DNA from: Azospirillum sp. TSH100
Lineage (GTDB): Bacteria > Pseudomonadota > Alphaproteobacteria > Azospirillales > Azospirillaceae
NCBI RefSeq assembly: GCF_004923295.1
Contig: NZ_CP039634.1
Location: 310,001 to 374,000, forward strand
Length of the DNA stretch: 64,000 nucleotides
Direction: 5' to 3'
Below are positions 38,399-46,699 of this stretch, piece after piece (within the stretch, counting starts at the first letter, position 1; every line of letters begins with the position of its first letter). The position numbers and the translations under genes were made by a program. The notes under the pieces are model-generated. The model did no database searches and was not told the origin of the DNA. It saw only the letters and a list, made by a program, of their open reading frames with translations.

Positions 38399-39612
38399 GC
38401 GGTTCCCCCTCGCCCGGCCTGCTGCCGATGGAGACGCGCCACGCCTTCGACGGGCTGGCCGGCGCCCGCGTGCTGATCGTCGACGACAACCGGATCAACC
38501 GGAATCTTCTGCTGGCCCTGCTGGAACGCGGCGGCATCTCCCTGATCGAACAGGCGGAGGACGGGCAGGACGCGCTGGACCTGATGGAACAGTTCAAGCC
38601 TGATCTCGTGCTGCTCGACCTGATGATGCCGCAGATGGACGGGTTCGAGATGTGCCGGCGCCTGCGCGCCGACCCGCGCTGGAAATCGCTGCCGGTCCTG
38701 GTGCAGTCCAGCCTGAACCGGGCGGAGGATCGCGCCCGTGCCTTCGCCGCCGGGGCGACCGACTATGTCGCCAAGCCGGTAAACGCGGTGGAGCTGCTGG
38801 CGCGCGTGCGTATCCAGCTTCGCAAGCGCGCCATGCTGCGCGATCTGGAACAGTATCACAGCCGTACGGAAAGCGAACTGGAGCTGGCCCGTGCCATGCA
38901 GGCCCGGATGTTGCCCGGTCCCGACCGGCTGGCGGAACTGGAGGAGGCGACCGGCATCGCCGTCCAGGCCCACTTCGCGCCCTCCTCCGAACTGGGCGGC
39001 GACTTCTGGGGGGTCGAGCGGCTGCCCGACGGTCGGGTCGCCGTCTATCTGGTCGATTTCTCCGGTCATGGCGTCGGCGCTGCGCTGAACACCTTCAGGC
39101 TGGATGCCATCTGCCGCCAGATCGGCAGCACGGACCTGACACCGGCGGAATTTCTGGGAGCGGTGAACCGCCGGCTCTGCAGCCTGCTGCCCAGCGGCCA
39201 GTTCGCCACCATGCTGACCGGCCTGATCGACCCGGCGGCCGGACTGTTCCATTACGCCTCGGCCGGATCGACGGCGCCGATGATGTGGTGTCCCGGAGAC
39301 GAGGCGCCCTGCCTGGGCGACGGCAGCGGCCTGCCGCTCGGCCTTCTGCCGGCGGCCGCTTACGACAGCCGGCGGCTGCCGATGCCGCCCGGCGCCAGGC
39401 TGTTCCTCTATTCCGACGCTGCCATCGAAATCCCGATCGGCGGCGGGGAGAGCCACGAGGTTCTCGACGAATACGGCCTTGCCACCCTGCTCGCCCGCCG
39501 CCTGCACGAGCCTGACGATGCAGACCTGCTGTCCGGCCTGCTCGACGACCTGAGCGCGACCGGGCCCATTGACGACGATCTGACGGCACTGCTGCTGACG
39601 CGGCGGCGGTGA
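38395..39612 (+). CDS. Receiver-PP2C phosphatase, RsbU/RssB-like
   Basis: The 405-residue product is a clear paralogue of the preceding gene and overlaps it by ATGA. The receiver has VLIVDDNRIN, acceptor Asp75 in LVLLDLMMPQMDGF and Lys in YVAKPVN. The PP2C domain is complete: GGDFWGV (Asp203), VDFSGHGVGAALN (Asp221, His), LYSDAAIE (Asp341) and DDDLTALLL (393-395). It should dephosphorylate the STAS antagonist when its receiver is phosphorylated, perhaps by the CheA encoded in the same region. It ends the cluster and converges with rpsD across a terminator. Confidence 0.88.
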   Translation: MSGSPSPGLLPMETRHAFDGLAGARVLIVDDNRINRNLLLALLERGGISLIEQAEDGQDALDLMEQFKPDLVLLDLMMPQMDGFEMCRRLRADPRWKSLPVLVQSSLNRAEDRARAFAAGATDYVAKPVNAVELLARVRIQLRKRAMLRDLEQYHSRTESELELARAMQARMLPGPDRLAELEEATGIAVQAHFAPSSELGGDFWGVERLPDGRVAVYLVDFSGHGVGAALNTFRLDAICRQIGSTDLTPAEFLGAVNRRLCSLLPSGQFATMLTGLIDPAAGLFHYASAGSTAPMMWCPGDEAPCLGDGSGLPLGLLPAAAYDSRRLPMPPGARLFLYSDAAIEIPIGGGESHEVLDEYGLATLLARRLHEPDDADLLSGLLDDLSATGPIDDDLTALLLTRRR

Positions 39613-39665
39613 GGGATCGGGGCGGCGGGTCCGACACTTGGAAAATACCGCACTCCTGAAAGCAA

Positions 39666-39694
39666 AAAGGCCGCCCCCCGAGGGAGCGGCCTTT
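39666..39694. terminator. Bidirectional terminator
   Basis: AAAGGCCGC and GCGGCCTTT form a stem with an additional CCC/GGG inner pairing, an A-run on the left and Ts on the right. It serves the convergent PP2C and rpsD transcripts. Confidence 0.8.
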
Positions 39695-39717
39695 CGCGTT
39701 CGGCAGGAGCCGACCGA

Positions 39718-40332
39718 TCAGCGCGAGTAGAACTCGATGACCAGGTTCGGTTCCATCTGGACCGGGTACGGAACGTCGGCCAGCAGCGGGGCGCGGACGA
39801 AGCGGCCCTTCAGGGCGCTGCCGTCGACTTCCAGGTAGTCGGGGATGTCACGCTCGCCGGAAGCGGAAGCTTCCAGGATCAGCGCCATCTGCTTGGACTT
39901 GGCGCGCACCTCGACGGTGTCGTTGTCCTTGATGCGGGCCGACGCGATGTTCAGGCGGCGGCCGTTGACCAGGATGTGGCCGTGGTTGATCAGCTGACGC
40001 GCGGCGAACGGCGTCGGCGCGAACTTCATGCGGTAGACCACGGCGTCCAGACGACGCTCCAGCAGGCCGATCAGGTTCTCGCCGGTGTCGCCCTTGCGGC
40101 GGACGGCCTCGGCATAGATGCGGCGGAACTGCTTCTCGCCGATGTTGCCGTAGTAGCCCTTCAGCTTCTGCTTGGCCATCAGCTGCAGACCGTAGTCCGA
40201 CGGCTTCTTGCGGCGCTGGCCATGCTGGCCCGGGCCATACTCGCGCTTGTTCAGCGGGCTCTTGGCACGGCCCCACAGGTTGACGCCAAGGCGGCGGTCG
40301 ATCTTGTACTTGGACTCTTGACGCTTGCTCAT
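39718..40332 (-). CDS. rpsD: 30S ribosomal protein S4
   Basis: S4 nucleates 30S assembly on 16S rRNA. The 204-residue product has the N-terminal globular part ([40 protein letters not shown]) and the central S4 RNA-binding domain ([37 protein letters not shown]). The zinc-binding cysteines of some S4 versions are absent. It stands alone rather than in the alpha operon, as usual in alphaproteobacteria. The ATG at 40332 fits the family start. Confidence 0.97.
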   Translation of the reverse strand: MSKRQESKYKIDRRLGVNLWGRAKSPLNKREYGPGQHGQRRKKPSDYGLQLMAKQKLKGYYGNIGEKQFRRIYAEAVRRKGDTGENLIGLLERRLDAVVYRMKFAPTPFAARQLINHGHILVNGRRLNIASARIKDNDTVEVRAKSKQMALILEASASGERDIPDYLEVDGSALKGRFVRAPLLADVPYPVQMEPNLVIEFYSR

Positions 40333-40571
40333 AACTCTCACGCCTCGTTGGACACGAGTTGATGTTGTCCCGGTAGTTCCGTCCGCCCTGTTCAGGCGGC
40401 GGACGGGGCGTCAAAGATTGCGCGCGCCCGCTTTCCCAGGAGGTGAAGGCGCGCACAATACCCATTAGCGCGGCCGAGTCAAGCCCAACGGCATATCCGG
40501 AGCCCCCTTGCATGCTCCACCCTTTTGCGGTCCCCTTCCCGGCAGCGCGGGCAGCAGGCGGGAATGACGCG

Positions 40572-41708
40572 ATGGAAAGGGTTGAGTGCGTGGTCGTCGG
40601 GGCAGGCGTGGTCGGGCTGGCGGTGGCGCGCCGGCTGGCGCGGGCCGGGCGCGAGGTGATTGTTCTGGAGGCGGCCGACGCCGTCGGGACCGGCACCAGC
40701 TCGCGCAACTCCGAAGTCATCCATGCCGGCATCTACTACCCCACCGGCAGCCTGCGCGCCCGGCTGTGCGTGCCCGGCCGCGATGCCCTCTATGAATACT
40801 GCGCCGCCCATGGGGTGGAGCATCGCCGCGTCGGCAAGCTGATCGTCGCGACGGAGGAGTCCCACTTGCCGAGGCTTGCGGCGATCCGCGCCCAGGCCGC
40901 CGCCAACGGCGTGATCGACCTGACGGAGGTCGACGCCGCCACCGCGCAAGGCTGGGAACCCAACCTGCGCACCGTCGGCGCCCTGCTGTCGCCCTCCACC
41001 GGCATCGTCGACAGCCACGGGCTGATGCTGGCCCTGCTGGGGGACGCGGAGGCGGCCGGGGCGATGCTGGCGCTGCTCAGCCCGCTGCTGCGCTCCCACC
41101 GCGGCGCCGGCGGTTTCGAGCTGGAGGTTGGTGGGGTGGAACCGATGCGCATCGCCTGCACCACGCTGGTCAATGCCGCCGGCCTGGGCGCCTGGGCCGT
41201 TGCCCGCGGGTTGGAGGGGCTGGATGCCACCCATGTGCCGCCACGCGTGCTGGCGAAGGGCAACTACTATGCGCTGGCCGCCGGCCGCTCGCCCTTCTCG
41301 CGGCTGGTCTATCCGGTGCCGGTGGAGGGCGGGCTGGGCGTCCACCTGACGCTGGACCTCGCCGGACAGGCCCGCTTCGGTCCCGACGTGGAGTGGCTGG
41401 GCGATCCGGAGGGTGCTATCGATTATGCCGTCGATCCCGCCCGTGCCGACTCCTTCTATAGCGCCGTGCGCGCCTACTGGCCGGGACTGCCGGACGGCGC
41501 GCTGGTGCCGGCCTATTCCGGCGTCCGCCCGAAGCTGAGCGGGCCGGGACAGCCGCAGGCCGACTTCCTGATCCAGGGGCCGGGCACCCATGGGGTAGAC
41601 GGTCTGGTCAACCTGTTCGGCATTGAATCGCCGGGCCTGACCTCCTGCCTCGCCATCGCCGACGCGGTGGCGGTGGAGCTTGGCGAAATGCCCGAGATAC
41701 TTGCCTGA
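40572..41708 (+). CDS. FAD-dependent oxidoreductase, L-2-hydroxyglutarate oxidase (LhgO)-like
   Basis: A 378-residue DAO-family flavoenzyme. The dinucleotide fold is [20 protein letters not shown] near the N-terminus, followed by the FAD loop [20 protein letters not shown], which is typical of LhgO/L-2-hydroxyglutarate dehydrogenase. [27 protein letters not shown] and the C-terminal [19 protein letters not shown] are also present. It likely oxidises L-2-hydroxyglutarate to 2-oxoglutarate, feeding electrons to the membrane pool. The start ATG 40572 ([12 protein letters not shown]) removes a Pro-rich leader present in a longer frame. It is divergent from rpsD. Confidence 0.85.
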   Translation: MERVECVVVGAGVVGLAVARRLARAGREVIVLEAADAVGTGTSSRNSEVIHAGIYYPTGSLRARLCVPGRDALYEYCAAHGVEHRRVGKLIVATEESHLPRLAAIRAQAAANGVIDLTEVDAATAQGWEPNLRTVGALLSPSTGIVDSHGLMLALLGDAEAAGAMLALLSPLLRSHRGAGGFELEVGGVEPMRIACTTLVNAAGLGAWAVARGLEGLDATHVPPRVLAKGNYYALAAGRSPFSRLVYPVPVEGGLGVHLTLDLAGQARFGPDVEWLGDPEGAIDYAVDPARADSFYSAVRAYWPGLPDGALVPAYSGVRPKLSGPGQPQADFLIQGPGTHGVDGLVNLFGIESPGLTSCLAIADAVAVELGEMPEILA

Positions 41709-41740
41709 GATCATTAACCAATCCTGAGACGCACAGGGTT

Positions 41741-41770
41741 CTTGACCGCGGCCGCGGCTCTCCCAATCTA
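41741..41770 (+). promoter_or_regulatory. Candidate heat shock promoter
   Basis: CTTGAC at 41741-41746 is followed after about 15-17 bases by CCCAATCTAT, resembling the alphaproteobacterial RpoH pattern. It precedes the second ROSE-led small heat shock gene by about 100 bp. Confidence 0.4.
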
Positions 41771-41840
41771 TAGACATGGCGGCGCCGGCCGATGCTGGGC
41801 CGCCGATCCGCCGGGCGCCGGAAACGGGCCCATCTTCCGC

Positions 41841-41870
41841 AACTCGCTCCCGTCGTGAGGAGGATGCGTC
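41841..41870 (+). promoter_or_regulatory. ROSE-like RNA thermometer, 3' hairpin
   Basis: TC-G-CTCC (41844-41850) pairs with GGAGGA (41859-41864) with one bulged G, closing an 8-base loop and covering the Shine-Dalgarno sequence of the heat shock gene. The UCGCU and AGGA elements match the ROSE signature, as in the leader at 9088. Confidence 0.6.
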
Positions 41871-42347
41871 GTGACGACTCGCCTTTCGCTCTTCAACAGC
41901 CCGCTGCTGCTCGGCTTCGACCAATTCGAGCGGACGCTCGACCGGATCGCCAAGAATTCGGCCGAAGGCTACCCCCCCTACAACATCGAGCAGATCGGCG
42001 ATGACGGCCTGCGCATCACGCTCGCCGTTGCCGGCTTCACCTCCGAGGACCTGTCGGTCCAGATCGAGGACAACCAGCTCGTCATCCGCGGCCGCCAGAC
42101 CGATGACAAGTCGCGCGTCTACCTGCACCGCGGCATCGCCGCGCGGCAGTTCCAGCGCAGCTTCGTCCTGGCCGAAGGGATAGAGGTGGTTGGCTGCTCG
42201 CTCGACAACGGGCTGCTGAACATCGACCTGACCCGCCCGATGCCGGAGCCGAAGGTCCGCACAATCAAGATCGAGCAGCCGAAGAAGACCGCCGCCGGCG
42301 CGATGCCCCGCACCATCGACGTGTCCGCCGACGGCCGGGACGACTGA
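41871..42347 (+). CDS. Small heat shock protein, Hsp20/IbpA type (second copy)
   Basis: A 158-residue alpha-crystallin chaperone related to the 9112 gene. TRLSLFNSPLLLGFDQFERT is the class A N-terminus. YPPYNIEQIGDDGLRITLAV starts the crystallin domain, QLVIRGRQTDD and YLHRGIAARQFQRSF are the core strands, and NGLLNIDLTRPMPE closes it. GTG start at 41871 preceded by GAGGAGG. The DUF1150 gene 76 bp downstream is a common alphaproteobacterial partner, and the two are likely one transcript under heat control. Confidence 0.93.
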   Translation: MTTRLSLFNSPLLLGFDQFERTLDRIAKNSAEGYPPYNIEQIGDDGLRITLAVAGFTSEDLSVQIEDNQLVIRGRQTDDKSRVYLHRGIAARQFQRSFVLAEGIEVVGCSLDNGLLNIDLTRPMPEPKVRTIKIEQPKKTAAGAMPRTIDVSADGRDD

Positions 42348-42423
42348 TCCCTCTCCTTTTCCTTCCCAAGAGAGTCCGCACACGCGGCCGCCCATGACGG
42401 GGAGCCGCCGGGAGACCATGACC

Positions 42424-42645
42424 ATGATGAACGACACCCACAGCCAGCTGCGCCAGCTGTCGACCCAGGATTTCGCCAGCTTCGGCCTGGGCGACGTCGC
42501 CTATGTCCGTCCGGTCGAGATGGACGGCACCACCGCCTTCGCCATTCATGCCGCCGACGGCACGCCGCTGAGCGTCGTTGCCGACCGCGAACTGGCCTTC
42601 GCCGCCATCGTGCAGAACGACATGGAGCCGGTCAGCGTGCATTGA
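42424..42645 (+). CDS. DUF1150 family protein
   Basis: A 73-residue protein of DUF1150, usually encoded behind small heat shock genes in alphaproteobacteria. Features are LRQLSTQDFASFGLGDVAYV, then GTTAFAIHAADGTPLSVV and the end VQNDMEPVSVH. The function is unknown; synteny suggests a role alongside the chaperone. Several nearby starts exist (42394, 42418, 42424); 42424 places GGGAG nine bases upstream. Confidence 0.85.
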   Translation: MMNDTHSQLRQLSTQDFASFGLGDVAYVRPVEMDGTTAFAIHAADGTPLSVVADRELAFAAIVQNDMEPVSVH

Positions 42646-42775
42646 CCGCCCGCCGCGGCCTGCCATGCGGCAATCCGCCACATCTCACTCCTTGTCAGCC
42701 CTGACTCCTGTTGTAAGGTGCGCTCTGCGATAATCGGCGGCACAGGACGCGAAGAAAGCATTGGGAGACGGTCGG

Positions 42776-43852
42776 TTGGACGGTGGGGCAAGCGATACGG
42801 CGGCGGATGCGAAATCCGCCGCCGACACGGAACAGCGCAAGGCTTGGGACGACGAGGCACGCGACTCCCTTCACATCCTGCCCCTGTCGGCGATCCCGCT
42901 GGAAACGCCCGGTCTTCAGCACGCCCGCCTGATCAAGAATGTCCGGCTGCAGACGGTGGTGGAGATGTTCCGCGACGCCCAGGCCGGCAGCGGCCAGGTG
43001 TCCCCCCGCCACATCCCCTCCTATTTCGAGTCCTACAAGGACGAGGTCGAGCGCGACCTCGTCAAGCTGGAGAAGATCGGCGCCGCCTCCAGCTTCGACG
43101 TCTATTCCTCGCGGATCGAGCTGCGGCGGCTGAACATCGACGTCAACAACGTCGAATCGTTGACCCTGTCCGACCGCAAGAAGGCCGAGCTGACCAGCTA
43201 CATGCGGGTCTTCACCCGGCCGCTGATGGAATATGTCTATGGCACGGAGGAGCTTCAGGTCTCAGACGTGACCGACATCATCCAGCTGTTCGCCAACCCA
43301 AACCGGGACGAGGCCCTGCGCAACCTGCGCATGATGGCCGACCGGTTGGACATCGGCCTGAACGAAATCCCGAAATTCCTTGAGGAATATGGCGACATCT
43401 TCCTGTCGCTGGCCTATTTCCGCAAATGCCTGGACGAGATCGTGCCGGAGGTCCAGCGCTTCGTCGGCTGGATGGGCGAAATCCGCAGCTCCGCCGAGGT
43501 CAAGCGCGATTCCCGCCAGATGCGCCTGCTCGACGAGATCGCCCGCGACCTGACCGACATCTCGACCTCCATCACCGGACGGTTCGAGAGCTTCGACAAC
43601 CGGTCGAAGGATTTCTGGAGCGACATCAACGCCGACACCTTCCGCTCGATCCGCGAACTGATCTCGTCCCACCATGTCACCATCGGCGGAGTGCTGTGCG
43701 GTCTGGCGGTGAAGATGAACCTGTGGAAGCACCGCTTCGCCCGCGGCGGCGGCGGTCCCAACCGCCGCATGGAATTCGTTAAGTCGGAGATCCTGCCCGG
43801 CCTGTCGCACATCAAGGCGCTGGAACAGTCGGCGCGGACGGGACACCTATAG
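42776..43852 (+). CDS. Hypothetical protein, 358 aa, helical
   Basis: I recognise no family. The protein is soluble and mostly helical, with an acidic N-terminal tail (DGGASDTAADAKSAADTEQR) and long amphipathic helices (SYFESYKDEVERDLVKLEKI, FLEEYGDIFLSLAYFRKCLD). A conserved-looking ISTSITGRFESFDNRSKDFW precedes ITIGGVLCGLAVKMNLWKHRF-like sequence. TTG 42776 is chosen because GGGAG lies eight bases ahead; TTG 42761 is possible. No signal peptide or transmembrane segment is clear, though VTIGGVLCGLAV is hydrophobic. It follows the heat shock/DUF1150 pair by 130 bp and may be independent. Confidence 0.65.
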   Translation: MDGGASDTAADAKSAADTEQRKAWDDEARDSLHILPLSAIPLETPGLQHARLIKNVRLQTVVEMFRDAQAGSGQVSPRHIPSYFESYKDEVERDLVKLEKIGAASSFDVYSSRIELRRLNIDVNNVESLTLSDRKKAELTSYMRVFTRPLMEYVYGTEELQVSDVTDIIQLFANPNRDEALRNLRMMADRLDIGLNEIPKFLEEYGDIFLSLAYFRKCLDEIVPEVQRFVGWMGEIRSSAEVKRDSRQMRLLDEIARDLTDISTSITGRFESFDNRSKDFWSDINADTFRSIRELISSHHVTIGGVLCGLAVKMNLWKHRFARGGGGPNRRMEFVKSEILPGLSHIKALEQSARTGHL

Positions 43853-43879
43853 GCGCGCCCCCTGTTCACCAAACGCCCG

Positions 43880-44080
43880 TCAATCCATCGACAGCATCTT
43901 GCCCACGCCGTTGTCCAGCAGGATGGTGGCGAACAGCGTCAGGATCGGGACCAGGAACATCAGTCCGATAACGCAGCGGACGACCAGATCCTTGCGCCGG
44001 GCGGAGCGGCAGAGTGGGCAGTCGTTGGGGCCATGCCCGTAATCGGACCCACAATAGGGACAGGCGGTGGTGTCGACCAT
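43880..44080 (-). CDS. Small zinc-ribbon membrane protein
   Basis: A 66-residue protein with CPYCGSDYGHGPNDCPLCRS, two CxxC knuckles ten residues apart that should bind zinc. A charged ARRKDL patch and one transmembrane helix (CVIGLMFLVPILTLFATILL) follow. The zinc ribbon would face the cytoplasm. The start ATG 44080 removes a Ser/Pro/Arg-rich extension. A second protein of the same design lies at 46413, so the pair brackets the PilZ chemoreceptor on the same strand. Confidence 0.65.
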   Translation of the reverse strand: MVDTTACPYCGSDYGHGPNDCPLCRSARRKDLVVRCVIGLMFLVPILTLFATILLDNGVGKMLSMD

Positions 44081-44210
44081 GGCAGACGGGCTTTCAGAAC
44101 GGGCCGGCGGCCCAGGAACCGACCTTATTCTGCTCCCGGCCATAGCCGAACCGTCATGAAATCCCTGTCATAATTAAGGCTTTTTTCCGGCCGTTCATTT
44201 TGTCGGCCGC

Positions 44211-46235
44211 TCAGGCCGCCCGTTCCAGCGCGACCAGCCCGGCAACGCTTTGGCCGAACTGCCCGACAAAGCGCTCGCGGTCGGCGCCGGCCAGGGTGAA
44301 TGTGACATGCAGGCGGCCGGCACCGCCGCGGTCCAGCGCCCGCACCACGGCAGGCACCGGCTCCACCCCCGGCAGGGCGATGCGCAGCGCGGCCCCTTCC
44401 GCCAACCCGGCCCATGCCTCCTGCGGAATGGCGCTCAGCTGGGCGCCGCCTTCGGAGGCATTGTCGACCGTCACCGGCAGGTCACGCCCGCCGACCATCA
44501 GCCGGCCGGGACGGTTCAGAGGATAGCGCGGCGCGGAGCGACGATTCACCTCCGGCGTCGCCGTACGGATCGCCTCGATCAGCACGCGGCGGAGCTGGTC
44601 GATGCTGGCGGCGACGCGGACGGACAGGGCATTGACCTCGCTGGCGCGCTCGCCGGTGGCGGTCGCCTCCTGCGAGACGGCGGCGATGCGGGTCGCCACC
44701 TCCTGTGCAGCGTTGGAAGTCTGGACGACGTTGCGGGCGATCTCGCCGGTCGCCGCCTCCTGCTCCTCGATGGCGGCGGCGACGGTGGCCGACACGGTTT
44801 CGACGCCGCGCACCCGATCGGCGATGGCACGCACCGCGTTCACCGCTTCCGCCGTGGTCGCCTGGATGGCGGCGATCTGGCTTTCGATCTCGTCGGTGGC
44901 CCGCGCGGTCTGACCGGCCAGCTGCTTCACCTCGCTCGCCACGACGGCAAAGCCCTTCCCCGCTTCGCCGGCACGGGCCGCCTCGATCGTGGCGTTCAAC
45001 GCCAGCAGGTTGGTTTGGCCGGCGACGTCATTGATCAGGTTGGTCACTTCGCCGATGCGGGTCACCGCCTCGGCAAGACGCTGGATGGTCTCCTCCGCCC
45101 GGACCGAGGCGTCGACGGCATCGCCGGTCATCGTGGTGGCGGTGCCGATCTGGGTCGCGATCTCGCGGATGGAGGCGCTGAGCTGTTCCGACGCGGCGGC
45201 CACGGTCTGGGCGTTCGACAACGCCTGGGTGGCGGCGGCGGCGACATTCTGGCTGTTGTCGCTGACAGCCTGCGCCGATTCGGCCATGCGGGTGGCGTTG
45301 CCGGCCATCTGGCTGGTCTGGCTGGCCACCACGTCGACGGCGTTCGACGCCTCGGTCTCCACCGTTTCGGCCATGCGCAGCAGGGCGGCCTGCTTCTCGC
45401 GCTCCGACCGTTCGCGCTCCTCGTCGCGCAGGCGGCGCAGGCGCTCGGCCTCCTCCGCATTCTCCTTGAAGACGCGCAGGGCCTGCGCCATCGCCCCGAT
45501 CTCGTCGCCACGGTCGGCACTGGGGATGGCGACGGTCAGGTCGCCCTGCGCCAGCGTCCGCATCGCCACCGTCAGTTCGCCCACTGGCCTGACCACCCGG
45601 CGCCGGATGCCGAAGACGCCCAGAACCACCACCACCAGAACCAGGGCGGAAACGCCCCATACGGCGGTCATGAACAGGGTCTCGCGGCCGGCGGCATAAA
45701 CCTCCGTCTCGCTGTTGTAGCGGTTGGCGTCCTCGACGATGCGGTCGACGACGGCGCGGTGCGCTGCATAGGCCTCGGCGATGACCGCGTAGGAGGCACG
45801 GGCCGCCGCTTCGTCCTTGCGGGCCAGCGCCGGCAGGAACTTCGTCTCCACCTCGGTCCAGAAGCGCATCACCGGAGCGTGCGAGGTCCGGGTCAACTCG
45901 GCGAGAAGGGACGGCTCGAAGCTCTCCTTCAGCCAGTATTCATGGCGATCGTCATAGTCCTTGCGCAATTGCGCCAGCCGCGCCCGGCGCTGATCGGCCG
46001 ATGCGGGGTCGTTCATCGCCAGCGTCGCCTCCAGATAGGCTTCGATCACATATTCCGGCGGCGGCAGGATATCGGCGATCAGATCCTTGCCCAATACGAT
46101 ACGCTGGTAGATCGGTCCACCCACCTTCAGCTCGCGGATCGCCAGCGCCCCGGTGATGACCACCGCCAGGAAACCCAGCGTCACCAGCACACCGAAAAGG
46201 TTGGTGAGCGCGGCGATCCGGAGGTTTTTCAGCAT
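44211..46235 (-). CDS. Methyl-accepting chemotaxis protein with C-terminal PilZ domain
   Basis: A 674-residue receptor: TM1 at about residues 10-30 ([20 protein letters not shown]), a helical periplasmic domain, TM2 at 189-210, HAMP to 265, and the signalling domain with the tip at about 397-433 ([20 protein letters not shown]). Residues 560-670 form a PilZ domain, with [10 protein letters not shown] and [11 protein letters not shown] giving the RxxxR and (D/N)xSxxG motifs that bind c-di-GMP. The same architecture occurs in Tlp1 of Azospirillum brasilense, an energy-taxis receptor. It is far from the che operon and sits between two zinc-ribbon membrane proteins. Confidence 0.92.
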   Translation of the reverse strand: MLKNLRIAALTNLFGVLVTLGFLAVVITGALAIRELKVGGPIYQRIVLGKDLIADILPPPEYVIEAYLEATLAMNDPASADQRRARLAQLRKDYDDRHEYWLKESFEPSLLAELTRTSHAPVMRFWTEVETKFLPALARKDEAAARASYAVIAEAYAAHRAVVDRIVEDANRYNSETEVYAAGRETLFMTAVWGVSALVLVVVVLGVFGIRRRVVRPVGELTVAMRTLAQGDLTVAIPSADRGDEIGAMAQALRVFKENAEEAERLRRLRDEERERSEREKQAALLRMAETVETEASNAVDVVASQTSQMAGNATRMAESAQAVSDNSQNVAAAATQALSNAQTVAAASEQLSASIREIATQIGTATTMTGDAVDASVRAEETIQRLAEAVTRIGEVTNLINDVAGQTNLLALNATIEAARAGEAGKGFAVVASEVKQLAGQTARATDEIESQIAAIQATTAEAVNAVRAIADRVRGVETVSATVAAAIEEQEAATGEIARNVVQTSNAAQEVATRIAAVSQEATATGERASEVNALSVRVAASIDQLRRVLIEAIRTATPEVNRRSAPRYPLNRPGRLMVGGRDLPVTVDNASEGGAQLSAIPQEAWAGLAEGAALRIALPGVEPVPAVVRALDRGGAGRLHVTFTLAGADRERFVGQFGQSVAGLVALERAA

Positions 46236-46412
46236 CGTGCAACCCCTTGCGCAAAGACGACAGCATAAGGTTGCTTCTCAAAATAAGGCTAATATGACAA
46301 GCAAAAAAATTGCCTGATTATCGGCCGAAACATAAATGATGTTTCGTTATGCGCCTTGCTCGCGAAATGGGCAGAGTCTGCGCAAGGACCAACCAAAGTG
46401 CCGGAGCCGATC

Positions 46413-46616
46413 TCAGGTCAAGACCAAGGTGCCGACCCAGCCGACCAGGGCCAAAATCACCAGCATCACCAGCAACGCGACGATGACCGCGTTGGTGCGG
46501 CGAATCGACCGGCAGCGCGGGCATCCTTCCTCGGCGGCGGGATAGCGGTGGGCACAACGATCGCAGCGGACGGTCTGTCCGGTTGCCGTCTGGCCGGTTG
46601 CTGTATGGTCAGTCAT
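46413..46616 (-). CDS. Small zinc-ribbon membrane protein (second copy)
   Basis: A 67-residue protein designed like the one at 43880: VRCDRCAHRYPAAEEGCPRCRSIRR holds two CxxC knuckles, then one transmembrane helix (AVIVALLVMLVILALVGWVG). An N-terminal tail has the duplicated TATGQTATGQT. The start ATG 46616 (MTDHTATGQ) has only a weak upstream GGAA. It is 177 bp upstream of the PilZ chemoreceptor on the same strand. Confidence 0.65.
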   Translation of the reverse strand: MTDHTATGQTATGQTVRCDRCAHRYPAAEEGCPRCRSIRRTNAVIVALLVMLVILALVGWVGTLVLT

Positions 46617-46699
46617 CGGCGGGTTCCATCTGATCAACAAGGCTTTCAGACGGCATGGATAGCACGCCGGGGCCCCTGCATCCATCGGCCGGCGGCGCG

